Notes under the pieces: generated by a model
The model's input: the letters and a program-made list of their open reading frames with translations, nothing else
What the model was told of the DNA's origin: nothing
Database searches by the model: none
Part shown: piece after piece, positions 33,247-40,115 of the stretch
Numbering within the stretch: position 1 is the stretch's first letter
Layout: each line of letters starts with the position of its first letter
Translations under genes and position numbers: made by a program
Assembly (NCBI GenBank): GCA_039817415.1
Contig: JBCBVV010000035.1
Location: 4,952-68,951 of the forward strand
From: JALEFZ01 sp039817415
GTDB taxonomy: Bacteria > Bacteroidota > Bacteroidia > J057
Direction of reading: 5' to 3'
Length of the DNA: 64,000 bases

Positions 33247-33717
33247 ATGAATCGTGTTTTGAAGCTCCACGCCCAAATGGAGGGTAAACCCTTCGGAAAG
33301 CAACTCTTTTCACGCGCTGTTGCCAGAATGGCTCCTTATTTCAAAACCATAAGACCTACGGTTGAGGAATTAAGGCACAATTATATCAAGGTGAGCATGA
33401 AAAAGCGGAAATCCGTTACCAATCACCTGCAAAGTGTTCATGCTATTGCCATGTGTAACCTCTGCGAATTTGCAGGAGGAATTGCCATGGAAGCGTCTAT
33501 CCCTAAGCATAGAAGATGGATTCCGAGAGGAATGGAAGTTAAGTACCTAAAAATAGCTAAAACGGATCTTACCGCCACCTGTGATCTTGAAGGAACGGAT
33601 TGGGAAAACTGTGAGGCTGTACCTTGTTATGTTTCCGTCAAGGACACCAATGGGGTAGAGGTCATGTCTGCGATTATTGACATGAAAGTTTCGGAAAAGC
33701 CCCCTAAGAAAAGCTAG
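33247..33717 (+). CDS. DUF4442 hotdog-fold protein
   Basis: 156 residues from the ATG at 33247 (MNRVLKLHAQMEGKPFGKQL); an upstream TTG would extend it by eight residues across the promoter. The hotdog fold shows in the central helix (LQSVHAIAMCNLCEFAGGIAME) and the surrounding strands. The family (DUF4442, YiiD C-terminal-like) is related to acyl-CoA thioesterases. Likely a cytoplasmic thioesterase or acyl-binding protein; no substrate known. Its operator-like palindrome suggests regulation. It ends two bases before the stop of the convergent acyltransferase gene. Confidence 0.82.
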   Translation: MNRVLKLHAQMEGKPFGKQLFSRAVARMAPYFKTIRPTVEELRHNYIKVSMKKRKSVTNHLQSVHAIAMCNLCEFAGGIAMEASIPKHRRWIPRGMEVKYLKIAKTDLTATCDLEGTDWENCEAVPCYVSVKDTNGVEVMSAIIDMKVSEKPPKKS

Positions 33718-33719
33718 GT

Positions 33720-34856
33720 TTAACCTGCTGGAGCAAGTTTAGCGCCGACCATGGCGGCATACATCTCCAGGTACAATTGTCTGAGAGCTTCTGCTTCGCC
33801 TTTTATATCAGCCAGCCTTTCCTCCATAATGGTTAGGAAGGACTGCTTTTCATCTGCCGTATACTTTGATTCATGCTCATTTGAACCACTTAGTAAGTCA
33901 CTTGCGATATAATTGGTCGGCCAAAGATTATAGAGCGCATGGATCTGTTGGTCGATAAGTTCACCGAGGTTTTTTAGCCAATCATTCTTCCGCTTTTCTG
34001 CAGGAAGGGCAGCAATACTTTCTTTCATCGGTTCACCCAAGGCCAAATGAACTCTTCCTTTGGGAGCGCGAATGCCCGTTACCATGGCGACTTTATCGTC
34101 CTTCTCATAGGGAAGGTCTTTAAGTTTGTGGTAGCGTTCTTCCACCTTGAGTGAATCGCATGGCTCATATTCATAGCTAATGGACATAGGGACAATGTTG
34201 AGGCCCTTGAAGCCTTGTACCATGTCTTCTCCATTCGCAATGTTGAGCATCTTGAGAATTGCTGGGCTGGTTAGGTCCAATCCATCTTTCGTTCTCCCAC
34301 TCCGTTGGGCAAGCCAAACTGAGCTGTGTTCCTCGTGAATCGAAAATCGGATGTACTTGGACAACCTCTCTGAGTGTGCCATTAATTCCTGCCTTGGGAC
34401 AGAACGGTGAACAATGAAAGATTTATTGATCTTCATCAAGTCCGTTATCAGGTTAGAAACCATGAGGTTATCGCCAATGGCGATGCGGCTCGTTCCAAAT
34501 CCTTCCTCATGAAGCTTAACATTCAAAAAGGCTGAATCGAGGATGATGTCTCTATGATTAGACAGAAATAGATAGGAATCTCCCTTATTGAGTTTATCCA
34601 GTCCGCTGATGGTCAGTTCTTGACAACTCATCCCCACGATTCTGACGATGGTTTCATGGATATACCCGGCTTGAAATTCTTCAACCGTCTTGATTTGCTG
34701 GAGGTCTTTTATGATATCTTCCTGTTTTAGTTCAGGAAATAGCACCCCCATCATGAGGAAAAAAGATGGCTTTTCGATGAATCTCTGAAGTACAGCAGGT
34801 ACCTCATGGTCGTAGTATGGACGAATTTCTTCGAAAGACAAAAGTGAATCTGTCAT
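33720..34856 (-). CDS. Glycerol acyltransferase-family (PlsC-like) protein
   Basis: 378 residues. The HxxxxD acyltransferase active site is clear (LFLSNHRDIILDSAFLN, His101/Asp106), and a second conserved block, SSVWLAQRSGRTKDG, fits the substrate-binding motif region. No signal peptide or convincing membrane segment, so it is a peripheral inner-membrane enzyme. Its role would be to move an acyl chain to a lysophospholipid or a related acceptor. The length is greater than for typical PlsC (about 250 residues), with extra N- and C-terminal helices. It starts 69 bases from the end of the DUF3570 operon, and no terminator is seen between them, so it may be the last gene of that transcript. Confidence 0.85.
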   Translation of the reverse strand: MTDSLLSFEEIRPYYDHEVPAVLQRFIEKPSFFLMMGVLFPELKQEDIIKDLQQIKTVEEFQAGYIHETIVRIVGMSCQELTISGLDKLNKGDSYLFLSNHRDIILDSAFLNVKLHEEGFGTSRIAIGDNLMVSNLITDLMKINKSFIVHRSVPRQELMAHSERLSKYIRFSIHEEHSSVWLAQRSGRTKDGLDLTSPAILKMLNIANGEDMVQGFKGLNIVPMSISYEYEPCDSLKVEERYHKLKDLPYEKDDKVAMVTGIRAPKGRVHLALGEPMKESIAALPAEKRKNDWLKNLGELIDQQIHALYNLWPTNYIASDLLSGSNEHESKYTADEKQSFLTIMEERLADIKGEAEALRQLYLEMYAAMVGAKLAPAG

Positions 34857-34937
34857 TCAATCTTCTTATTACAATGGCTTATGAATTCGTTTTCCGAATC
34901 ACTTCGGTCTGCGAATATACGTCATATTCAGCATATA

Positions 34938-36125
34938 TTATCCTCCCCATCCCAAATCCATTCCTACGGACCATGCACGAAGGCCATCTGAACGCCAGTA
35001 ATAGGACCCTCTTATGTCCACACTTTTGAGCATTCCAACCTTGCCTGGCCCTCTCTTAAACCTTAATAAACCATAAAGCGGAGCATATCTTATGCCCATT
35101 CCAACCTTTAAACTTTGGAAGCCGGAAAGGTCATAATCAGAGGTATAAAATTCCTGTTCCCTTAGGTGAATACCATAGGGCGCGAAATATTTGGCTGCAC
35201 GTTGGTAATGGTATCGGCCGAAAGGATAAAAACTCGTGAAAGGGCCTGGTTTTAAGGGGATTTCGAGACCAAAAGTATGTGCCAAGATATCATAGGTATC
35301 ATAGTAGAATCGGTAATATCCTCTTACAACCAGGAAATCCAGGGGGAAATAATTTAACCTAAGTCCTACTGGAAATTTATACCGATTAGATGGCAAACGC
35401 TCTATGTCAGGTAATTCCTCATCCTGAAAATATACCCTGTGGAAGGGGGTAGACAAAAGCCCTGTTTGGTAAACTAAATCACTAGTTAAGGAGGCCTGTA
35501 GTTTTCTGTTAATGACTTGGGAAAAAGTTGCAGAAAAATTGTAGGATCTTCTTTTATCTGTTGGTAAAGAAACCATACCAGGAACCCGTAGCTCCTCTGG
35601 GAAAATCACAATCCAGGTGTCCAGAAACACTTGAACACCCAATGACAGCTCTTGATTCTGGTCTTTGGAACTCAAGGTAATCCCTCCGCCAAACGAGGAA
35701 GAAATATAGTCTGATTCAATCCCTCCGCCGACAAAGGCATTCCAGGAAAGTCTATTAGGAAGGATAAATTTAGAATAGCCAAATGTAAGAGTGGCGTGGG
35801 CATCTTTGATGGATGCAGACGAAACGTAACTATCAATATTATCTGTGGAGGCTGATGTGTATTGGTTGATGCTTCCCTGTATGTCAATGGAGGTGGCCGT
35901 ATCCACAGGGATATGAACGACCAGTTTAGCAGCCCGATCCTTCAATTCTTCTGTGCCTAAGCCTCCAGTTACAGCAGAATGGATGCCATCTTGTTCATAG
36001 TAATTGAACAGGATATTGATGTCTATGGGTTTTCTGGGGGAAAGAGAATCTGCCTGACTCTGAGAAAAAAGTGTAGAACTTCCTCCCAAAACAAATAGCA
36101 TACATAGCAGATTTTTCAGATTCAT
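34938..36125 (-). CDS. DUF3570 outer-membrane beta-barrel protein
   Basis: 395 residues with signal peptide (MNLKNLLCMLFVLGGSSTLFSQ) and about 16 alternating beta-strand segments rich in Tyr and Phe (for example IDINILFNYYEQDGIHSAV near the start), typical of DUF3570 barrels. The protein ends in the short strand VGMDLGWGG. It is the fifth gene of the operon, 17 bases after the DUF4266 gene. DUF3570, DUF4266, ApbE and thioredoxin genes are found together in many Gram-negative bacteria. The barrel is the likely outer-membrane exit or anchor for that system; its function is not established. Confidence 0.88.
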   Translation of the reverse strand: MNLKNLLCMLFVLGGSSTLFSQSQADSLSPRKPIDINILFNYYEQDGIHSAVTGGLGTEELKDRAAKLVVHIPVDTATSIDIQGSINQYTSASTDNIDSYVSSASIKDAHATLTFGYSKFILPNRLSWNAFVGGGIESDYISSSFGGGITLSSKDQNQELSLGVQVFLDTWIVIFPEELRVPGMVSLPTDKRRSYNFSATFSQVINRKLQASLTSDLVYQTGLLSTPFHRVYFQDEELPDIERLPSNRYKFPVGLRLNYFPLDFLVVRGYYRFYYDTYDILAHTFGLEIPLKPGPFTSFYPFGRYHYQRAAKYFAPYGIHLREQEFYTSDYDLSGFQSLKVGMGIRYAPLYGLLRFKRGPGKVGMLKSVDIRGSYYWRSDGLRAWSVGMDLGWGG

Positions 36126-36142
36126 AGAGAAATAAGCTCTCG

Positions 36143-36373
36143 TTAATTACAACCACATCCACCCCCGATTTTACCCCCATTGGCACCTGCTGCCCCCTCG
36201 CGATAGGCTTCTACATTAATTTCATGATAAGCCCCCTTTCTATCCTTTAAAGCCATATCTGAATCGTTGAGATACATTTTTTCATAGGCCTTTACAGAGA
36301 CACAAGAAGATAAGCTCAGCATGAGGCCTGCTAATATAGAAAAAACGAGATATGATTTTCGCTTACTTTTCAT
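36143..36373 (-). CDS. DUF4266 lipoprotein with GGGCGCN C-terminus
   Basis: 76 residues. A lipoprotein signal peptide (MKSKRKSYLVFSILAGLMLS, Cys24 in LSSC) leads to a mature peptide of about 53 residues that contains VKAYEKMYLNDSDMALKD and ends GANGGKIGGGCGCN. The gly-rich tail with two Cys and a final Asn is the conserved mark of DUF4266. Its tiny size and Cys-ended tail recall modified or metal-binding peptides. The start overlaps the end of apbE by 11 bases, so they are translationally coupled. It may be the substrate of the operon's thioredoxin or other enzymes. No ApbE flavinylation motif (S/T-G-A-S/T) is present. Confidence 0.85.
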   Translation of the reverse strand: MKSKRKSYLVFSILAGLMLSLSSCVSVKAYEKMYLNDSDMALKDRKGAYHEINVEAYREGAAGANGGKIGGGCGCN

Positions 36374-37439
36374 GGGATCTTCCTATTTTTTTGATGGGCT
36401 TATTGGCTGGAGAACTTTCCTGATAATAATGGAGGTTGAGACCTTTAGAAGAGAAAAGCTTTCCTTCCTGATCAACCACCAAGCCCTCAATTCCAATCAA
36501 TTGGTCAAGTAGGCCAATACCCTTAATTGGACCTAAAACAAAGATAGCAGTCGCTAAGCCATCTGCCAACTCCGTATCAGGGCAAAAAATGCTGACACTA
36601 CTCACCCCTTGAACAGGGTAGCCTGTATGGGGATTGATGATGTGCGCATATTTCTGGTCCTCAATGAGAGTGTATCTTTCATAATCTCCAGATGTTACTA
36701 CAGCGAGGTCATTGATGACGAGCCAGGCTAGCATGGCCTTTTTATTCAAAGGATCGGCTATCCCTATATGCCAATCTCCACCTTGCTCCTCTTTGCCCCA
36801 ACAAATCAAATCTCCCCCAGCGTTGACTAATCCATTTTTGATGCCCATGGCTTGCATGACTGACTTGGCTCGGTTGGCTGCATATCCTTTTCCTATGCCT
36901 CCGAAGCCAATTTTCATCCCTTTTAGGGGAAGGAAAACACTCGTATCCGAATCATTGAGCTGAATGGCTTGGAAGTCAATATTGGCTACAGAAGCACGAA
37001 CTGTTTGAGAATCTGGTAGGTGGGTCATGCTTCCATCGAAGCGCCATATCCTATCAGCCGAAGCAAAAGTCAAGTCAAAGGCTCCATCCGTTAGTTGGGA
37101 AATTTTGATAGCGCGCTTAATCAGGGAGAAAAGCTCGAGGTCAACTTTTACGGCTTTAATCCCCGCATGCTGGTTTATGTCAGAGGTTTGTGAGGTGGTT
37201 TTCCAACTGGATATTAATTCTTCCACTCTTCTGACTTCCTGTTCTGCAGCAAAGGTCGCTTGTTTACACAGTTCTTGATCGGGATGAATCGCCTTGAAAA
37301 TGAAGGCTGAGCCCATTTGGAGGCTATTATGGGTGAAGGAGGCCCTTTGCCCGAAAGCCTTCATACCGAAGCCCCAAAGAAGGAGAAAGCACAGGGCCCT
37401 ACCAATCCACTTGGAGTCCTGTATGCAAGCCAATAGCAT
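36363..37439 (-). CDS. apbE: FAD:protein FMN transferase (ApbE), exported
   Basis: About 358 residues from the ATG at 37439; ATGs at 37445 and 37463 are also possible, all inside the upstream gene. A signal peptide-like N-terminus leads to the catalytic domain with the ApbE hallmarks: IGFGGIGKGYAANRA, NAGGDLICWG, TSGDYERY, HIINPHTGYPV and ADGLATAIFVLG. ApbE uses FAD to attach FMN covalently to Thr/Ser of flavoproteins in the periplasm. It overlaps the previous gene by about 40 bases and the DUF4266 gene by 11. No flavinylation target with the D-x-x-[ST]-G-A-[ST] motif is seen in the operon. Confidence 0.93.
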   Translation of the reverse strand: MLLACIQDSKWIGRALCFLLLWGFGMKAFGQRASFTHNSLQMGSAFIFKAIHPDQELCKQATFAAEQEVRRVEELISSWKTTSQTSDINQHAGIKAVKVDLELFSLIKRAIKISQLTDGAFDLTFASADRIWRFDGSMTHLPDSQTVRASVANIDFQAIQLNDSDTSVFLPLKGMKIGFGGIGKGYAANRAKSVMQAMGIKNGLVNAGGDLICWGKEEQGGDWHIGIADPLNKKAMLAWLVINDLAVVTSGDYERYTLIEDQKYAHIINPHTGYPVQGVSSVSIFCPDTELADGLATAIFVLGPIKGIGLLDQLIGIEGLVVDQEGKLFSSKGLNLHYYQESSPANKPIKKIGRSHEK

Positions 37440-38052
37440 ATACATTGTGTTTGGAGGATTCATAGGGTGTATCGCTTTCTCTTAGGAGAATATTGGTGTA
37501 CCTAGGAAAAAGAAGGAGACTAAGATGGGAAGCAAGTTTGATACGAAACTGCAAATCTACTGCACGGTATATTCTTTGGTTAAATTCCGCAACCTCAGGA
37601 TGATCGTGCCAAGTCCAATTAAAGCCTCCATAGACGATGGGTGTAAGTTCAAGCCTTTTGCCTGAAACCATCACATAACCTAGTTGAGCTGCTACCTGAG
37701 CCAATGGAACCCCCTCCAGTTCGTCTGTAGAAATACTGTATTTGTTAAAGTCCCCTCGTCTGTGGTCGGAAGCTACCATTCTATCATCTCTTAAACTTGC
37801 TATCCCCAACTGCATACCAAGCGTCAAGTTTTTGTGCTGATACCTCAAGCCCATTGAGACTGGAAAGATAAAGGCAAGATGGGTCCTGTCATATCCTCTG
37901 TGGATGTTGGGCAAGGTGTCTGTCAAACCCTTGTCATAAACCCACCATCCTGCACCCACCCCTGTATCAAGCTGTACAGACCATTTGTTTTGTCCATGAA
38001 TGGAGGAGATGACTAAACAGCAGAATAAGGCTAGAGATATTATTCGCTCCAT
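37399..38052 (-). CDS. Outer-membrane beta-barrel-like protein of the ApbE operon
   Basis: 217 residues with a signal peptide (MERIISLALFCCLVISSIHG) and about ten predicted beta strands (WSVQLDTGVGAGWWVYDKG; LAFIFPVSMGLRYQHKN; NVYAIGLHTGLQVDW at the end). The C-terminal strand ends in an aromatic residue, as outer-membrane barrels do. I do not recognise a named family. It overlaps the thioredoxin gene by 13 bases and the apbE gene by about 40, so the five genes are tightly coupled. It may form a small pore or anchor in the ApbE/DUF4266 system. Confidence 0.75.
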   Translation of the reverse strand: MERIISLALFCCLVISSIHGQNKWSVQLDTGVGAGWWVYDKGLTDTLPNIHRGYDRTHLAFIFPVSMGLRYQHKNLTLGMQLGIASLRDDRMVASDHRRGDFNKYSISTDELEGVPLAQVAAQLGYVMVSGKRLELTPIVYGGFNWTWHDHPEVAEFNQRIYRAVDLQFRIKLASHLSLLLFPRYTNILLRESDTPYESSKHNVYAIGLHTGLQVDW

Positions 38053-38480
38053 GATGCCAACAACTTTAAGAAGGGTTCAGTACCTCCGGCCCTATAAGAA
38101 CAGCTTCCTAATACTTTTCCTTCCGGACTGATCAGAACATTGTAGGGGAAAGAGCCGGTGGGATTATATTTTTCTGCCAATTGCTCGTTTTGTAGACGAA
38201 GACTGTCTTCTAACTGATTCTTCTTTCTTCTGGGAAAGTTGGCTTTAACCAGAATCAATTCTTCTTTGGCATAGCTTTCAAAGGCCGTTTGGTTGAAAAT
38301 CTCATTTTCCTGTAGAATACAGCTTCTACACCAATCGAGCCCACAAAAGACAAGGAGAATGGGTTTTTCTTGTTCTTTCGACATGGCCTGTGCCTCAGTC
38401 CAATCTGTAGTCCAAAGGTCAGCTTGGGTAGAGGGTGTGATAGCCATCAGGAAGGCTAGTGGTAATATGAATTTTAGCAT
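38040..38480 (-). CDS. Exported thioredoxin-family protein, first gene of the ApbE operon
   Basis: 146 residues with a signal peptide (MLKFILPLAFLMAITPSTQA) and a thioredoxin_7-like domain. The active site is VFCGLDWCRSCILQE, with redox pair Cys51-Cys54 and an extra Cys46; the cis-Pro region is GSFPYNVLISPEGKVLG. It should act in the periplasm as a disulfide reductase or isomerase, possibly on the Cys-ended DUF4266 lipoprotein encoded two genes further on. It leads the five-gene operon. A perfect inverted repeat lies 13-39 bases upstream of the start. Confidence 0.9.
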   Translation of the reverse strand: MLKFILPLAFLMAITPSTQADLWTTDWTEAQAMSKEQEKPILLVFCGLDWCRSCILQENEIFNQTAFESYAKEELILVKANFPRRKKNQLEDSLRLQNEQLAEKYNPTGSFPYNVLISPEGKVLGSCSYRAGGTEPFLKLLASWSE

Positions 38481-38492
38481 GTGCTGTCTGTT

Positions 38493-38519
38493 GATCGTTG
38501 TTCTGTAAAATTAACGATC
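38493..38519 (-). promoter_or_regulatory. Inverted repeat upstream of the ApbE operon
   Basis: GATCGTT (38493-38499) and AACGATC (38513-38519) form a perfect 7-base inverted repeat with a 13-base spacer, immediately before the first gene. On the minus strand it contains TAATTTTA, one base away from a TAnnTTTG box, so a repressor bound here could block transcription. Confidence 0.35.
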
Positions 38520-38605
38520 TCTTTTGGATAAATGTTGACCTAGGCCGGACTATATATAGAATTGGTAGAATATGACTAGGACGAACTCTTTGGAAGATTC
38601 TTCAA

Positions 38606-39661
38606 TTATGAGACGATTTGTTTCTTTTTGACCTGTCTAGAGGACTCTCTAATCTTCAGTTTGGTATCCAGCATGACATTTTTGTGAGCAAATTTGACCT
38701 CATCCTTGATGGCTTGTATTTCTTCCAGCAAAATACTCGCTGCTTGTCTACCCATTTGTAAGCTTGGCTGAGATACTGAGGTTAAGGAAGGTTGGATGAC
38801 ACTGGAGATTTCCCAATCGCTAAAACCGACAACAGAGACGTCTTCTGGAATCTTTAATCCCATTTCTTTAATGGCCGTCATGGCACCAATTCCAACAGAG
38901 TCGGTAATGGTGAAAATACCATCGCAGTCTGGGTGGGATTTCATCAATTGTCTCGCAAAGTCTTTGCCTTCTTCAATATTGATTTGATCGCAATCGAAGA
39001 TCAGACTTTCATCTGTTGGGAGCCCATGTTTTTTTACAGCATCCTGATAGCCCTTGAATCGATTGTGGGAGGTATAAGCAGACAAAGGTCCTCTAAAATG
39101 CGCTATTTTCTTACATCCTTGTTTGATGAGGTGTTCTACGGCTAGGAAGGCTCCTTTGTAATCATCAACCACGACACGTGAGACATCATCTAGGGTAAAG
39201 GGCACCTTGTCGAAGAAAACAATAGGGACTTCGGAATCGAAGAAGGGTTGAAAGTGGTCATAGCTTTGGGTTTCGTGTGCCAAAGAGACCAATAGACCAT
39301 CTACTCGGCTGTCGTAGAGGGCGTTGGTATCGGCAACTTCCTTGTCGAAAGACTCATCTGTTTGACAGAGCATCACACGATAATCAGCCTCATACGCCAC
39401 TTGCATAATGCCTCGGATAACGGAAGAGAAAAAGTGATTGACAATCGAGGGGATAATTACCCCGATGATCTTGGATTCTCTTTTCCTTAGCCCAGCAGCG
39501 ATGGAGTTTGGTCGATAGTTCCATTCATTCGCCAAGGCTAGCACTTTCTTCTTCGTAGCTGGGCTAATATCTGGATAATCTTTTAAAGCACGAGAAACCG
39601 TGGCTGTACTTATCCCTAATTTTTGGGCCAGATCGGCCAGTGTCACCTGTTTTCTACTCAT
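38606..39661 (-). CDS. LacI/GalR-family transcriptional regulator
   Basis: 351 residues. The N-terminal helix-turn-helix and hinge (VTLADLAQKLGISTATVSRA, then PNSIAAGLRKRE) are typical of LacI. The rest is a periplasmic-binding-protein-like sensor domain (IIGVIIPSIVNHFFSSVIRG; VVGFSDWEISSVIQPSLTSV). It binds palindromic operators as a dimer and responds to a sugar or similar ligand. It is divergent from the SusC/SusD locus, and the shared 454-base region contains several CG-centred palindromes, so it probably controls itself and that locus. The ligand is unknown but may be the substrate taken up by the SusC/SusD pair. Confidence 0.93.
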   Translation of the reverse strand: MSRKQVTLADLAQKLGISTATVSRALKDYPDISPATKKKVLALANEWNYRPNSIAAGLRKRESKIIGVIIPSIVNHFFSSVIRGIMQVAYEADYRVMLCQTDESFDKEVADTNALYDSRVDGLLVSLAHETQSYDHFQPFFDSEVPIVFFDKVPFTLDDVSRVVVDDYKGAFLAVEHLIKQGCKKIAHFRGPLSAYTSHNRFKGYQDAVKKHGLPTDESLIFDCDQINIEEGKDFARQLMKSHPDCDGIFTITDSVGIGAMTAIKEMGLKIPEDVSVVGFSDWEISSVIQPSLTSVSQPSLQMGRQAASILLEEIQAIKDEVKFAHKNVMLDTKLKIRESSRQVKKKQIVS

Positions 39662-39726
39662 ACTTTATGATTCCGAAACAATCCACCTCAAATAAATAGA
39701 ATTTACCTTAAAATTTACTGATTTTT

Positions 39727-39843
39727 TTTTCAAACGAAAAGGTAAACGTAATCGTTTTCGATGTTTATTAGCTGACCAAGGGCTGCATTTCTCTTGTATG
39801 CAATCAAAAAAATCACAAAATTGAATATAGAAAACGCTTTATG
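39727..39843. promoter_or_regulatory. Candidate LacI-family operators between regulator and SusC gene
   Basis: Three palindromes centred on CG or close to it: TTTTCAAACGAAAA at 39727-39740; GTAATCGTTTTC at 39748-39759; and AAAACGCTTT at 39831-39840 inside a longer near-palindrome (39828-39843). These fit the general LacI/GalR operator form with a central CG. They lie in the 454-base divergent region, where I see no other gene. Binding by the adjacent regulator is inference. Confidence 0.45.
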
Positions 39844-40060
39844 AGTGGTGAGAAAGACTAAAATTTCAAGCACACTTGAGTGTTTAAGGGACAAAACTAC
39901 TATTAATTTGCTTATGAAGAACGTACTTCTACTCGTACGCCCTCCTGTCATTTTCATCCCAATCATAGACAAAATTCCTCCTAAATCGATTTTTCTTAAG
40001 AGTCGATAACAGCCTCCTCATGATCACATGAGTTTGTCCCTTCAATCATTGTCAATCAAT

Positions 40061-40068
40061 TAAATTTG
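40061..40068 (+). promoter_or_regulatory. Predicted -7 promoter box of the SusC gene
   Basis: TAAATTTG at 40061-40068 fits the Bacteroidota -7 box. The nearest upstream TTTG (40033-40036) is 24 bases away, slightly too far. Transcription would start near 40075, about 40 bases before the ATG. Confidence 0.4.
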
Positions 40069-40115
40069 TAATAGGTTTTCATAGTTACTGTGAACTACGT
40101 TTAACTACTATTATT

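Noticed and set aside
39730..39972. An 80-codon open frame on the minus strand in the LacI-SusC gap
   Set aside because: It lies over the operator-like palindromes, has no start context or domain, and its hydrophobic residues follow from the AT-rich sequence.
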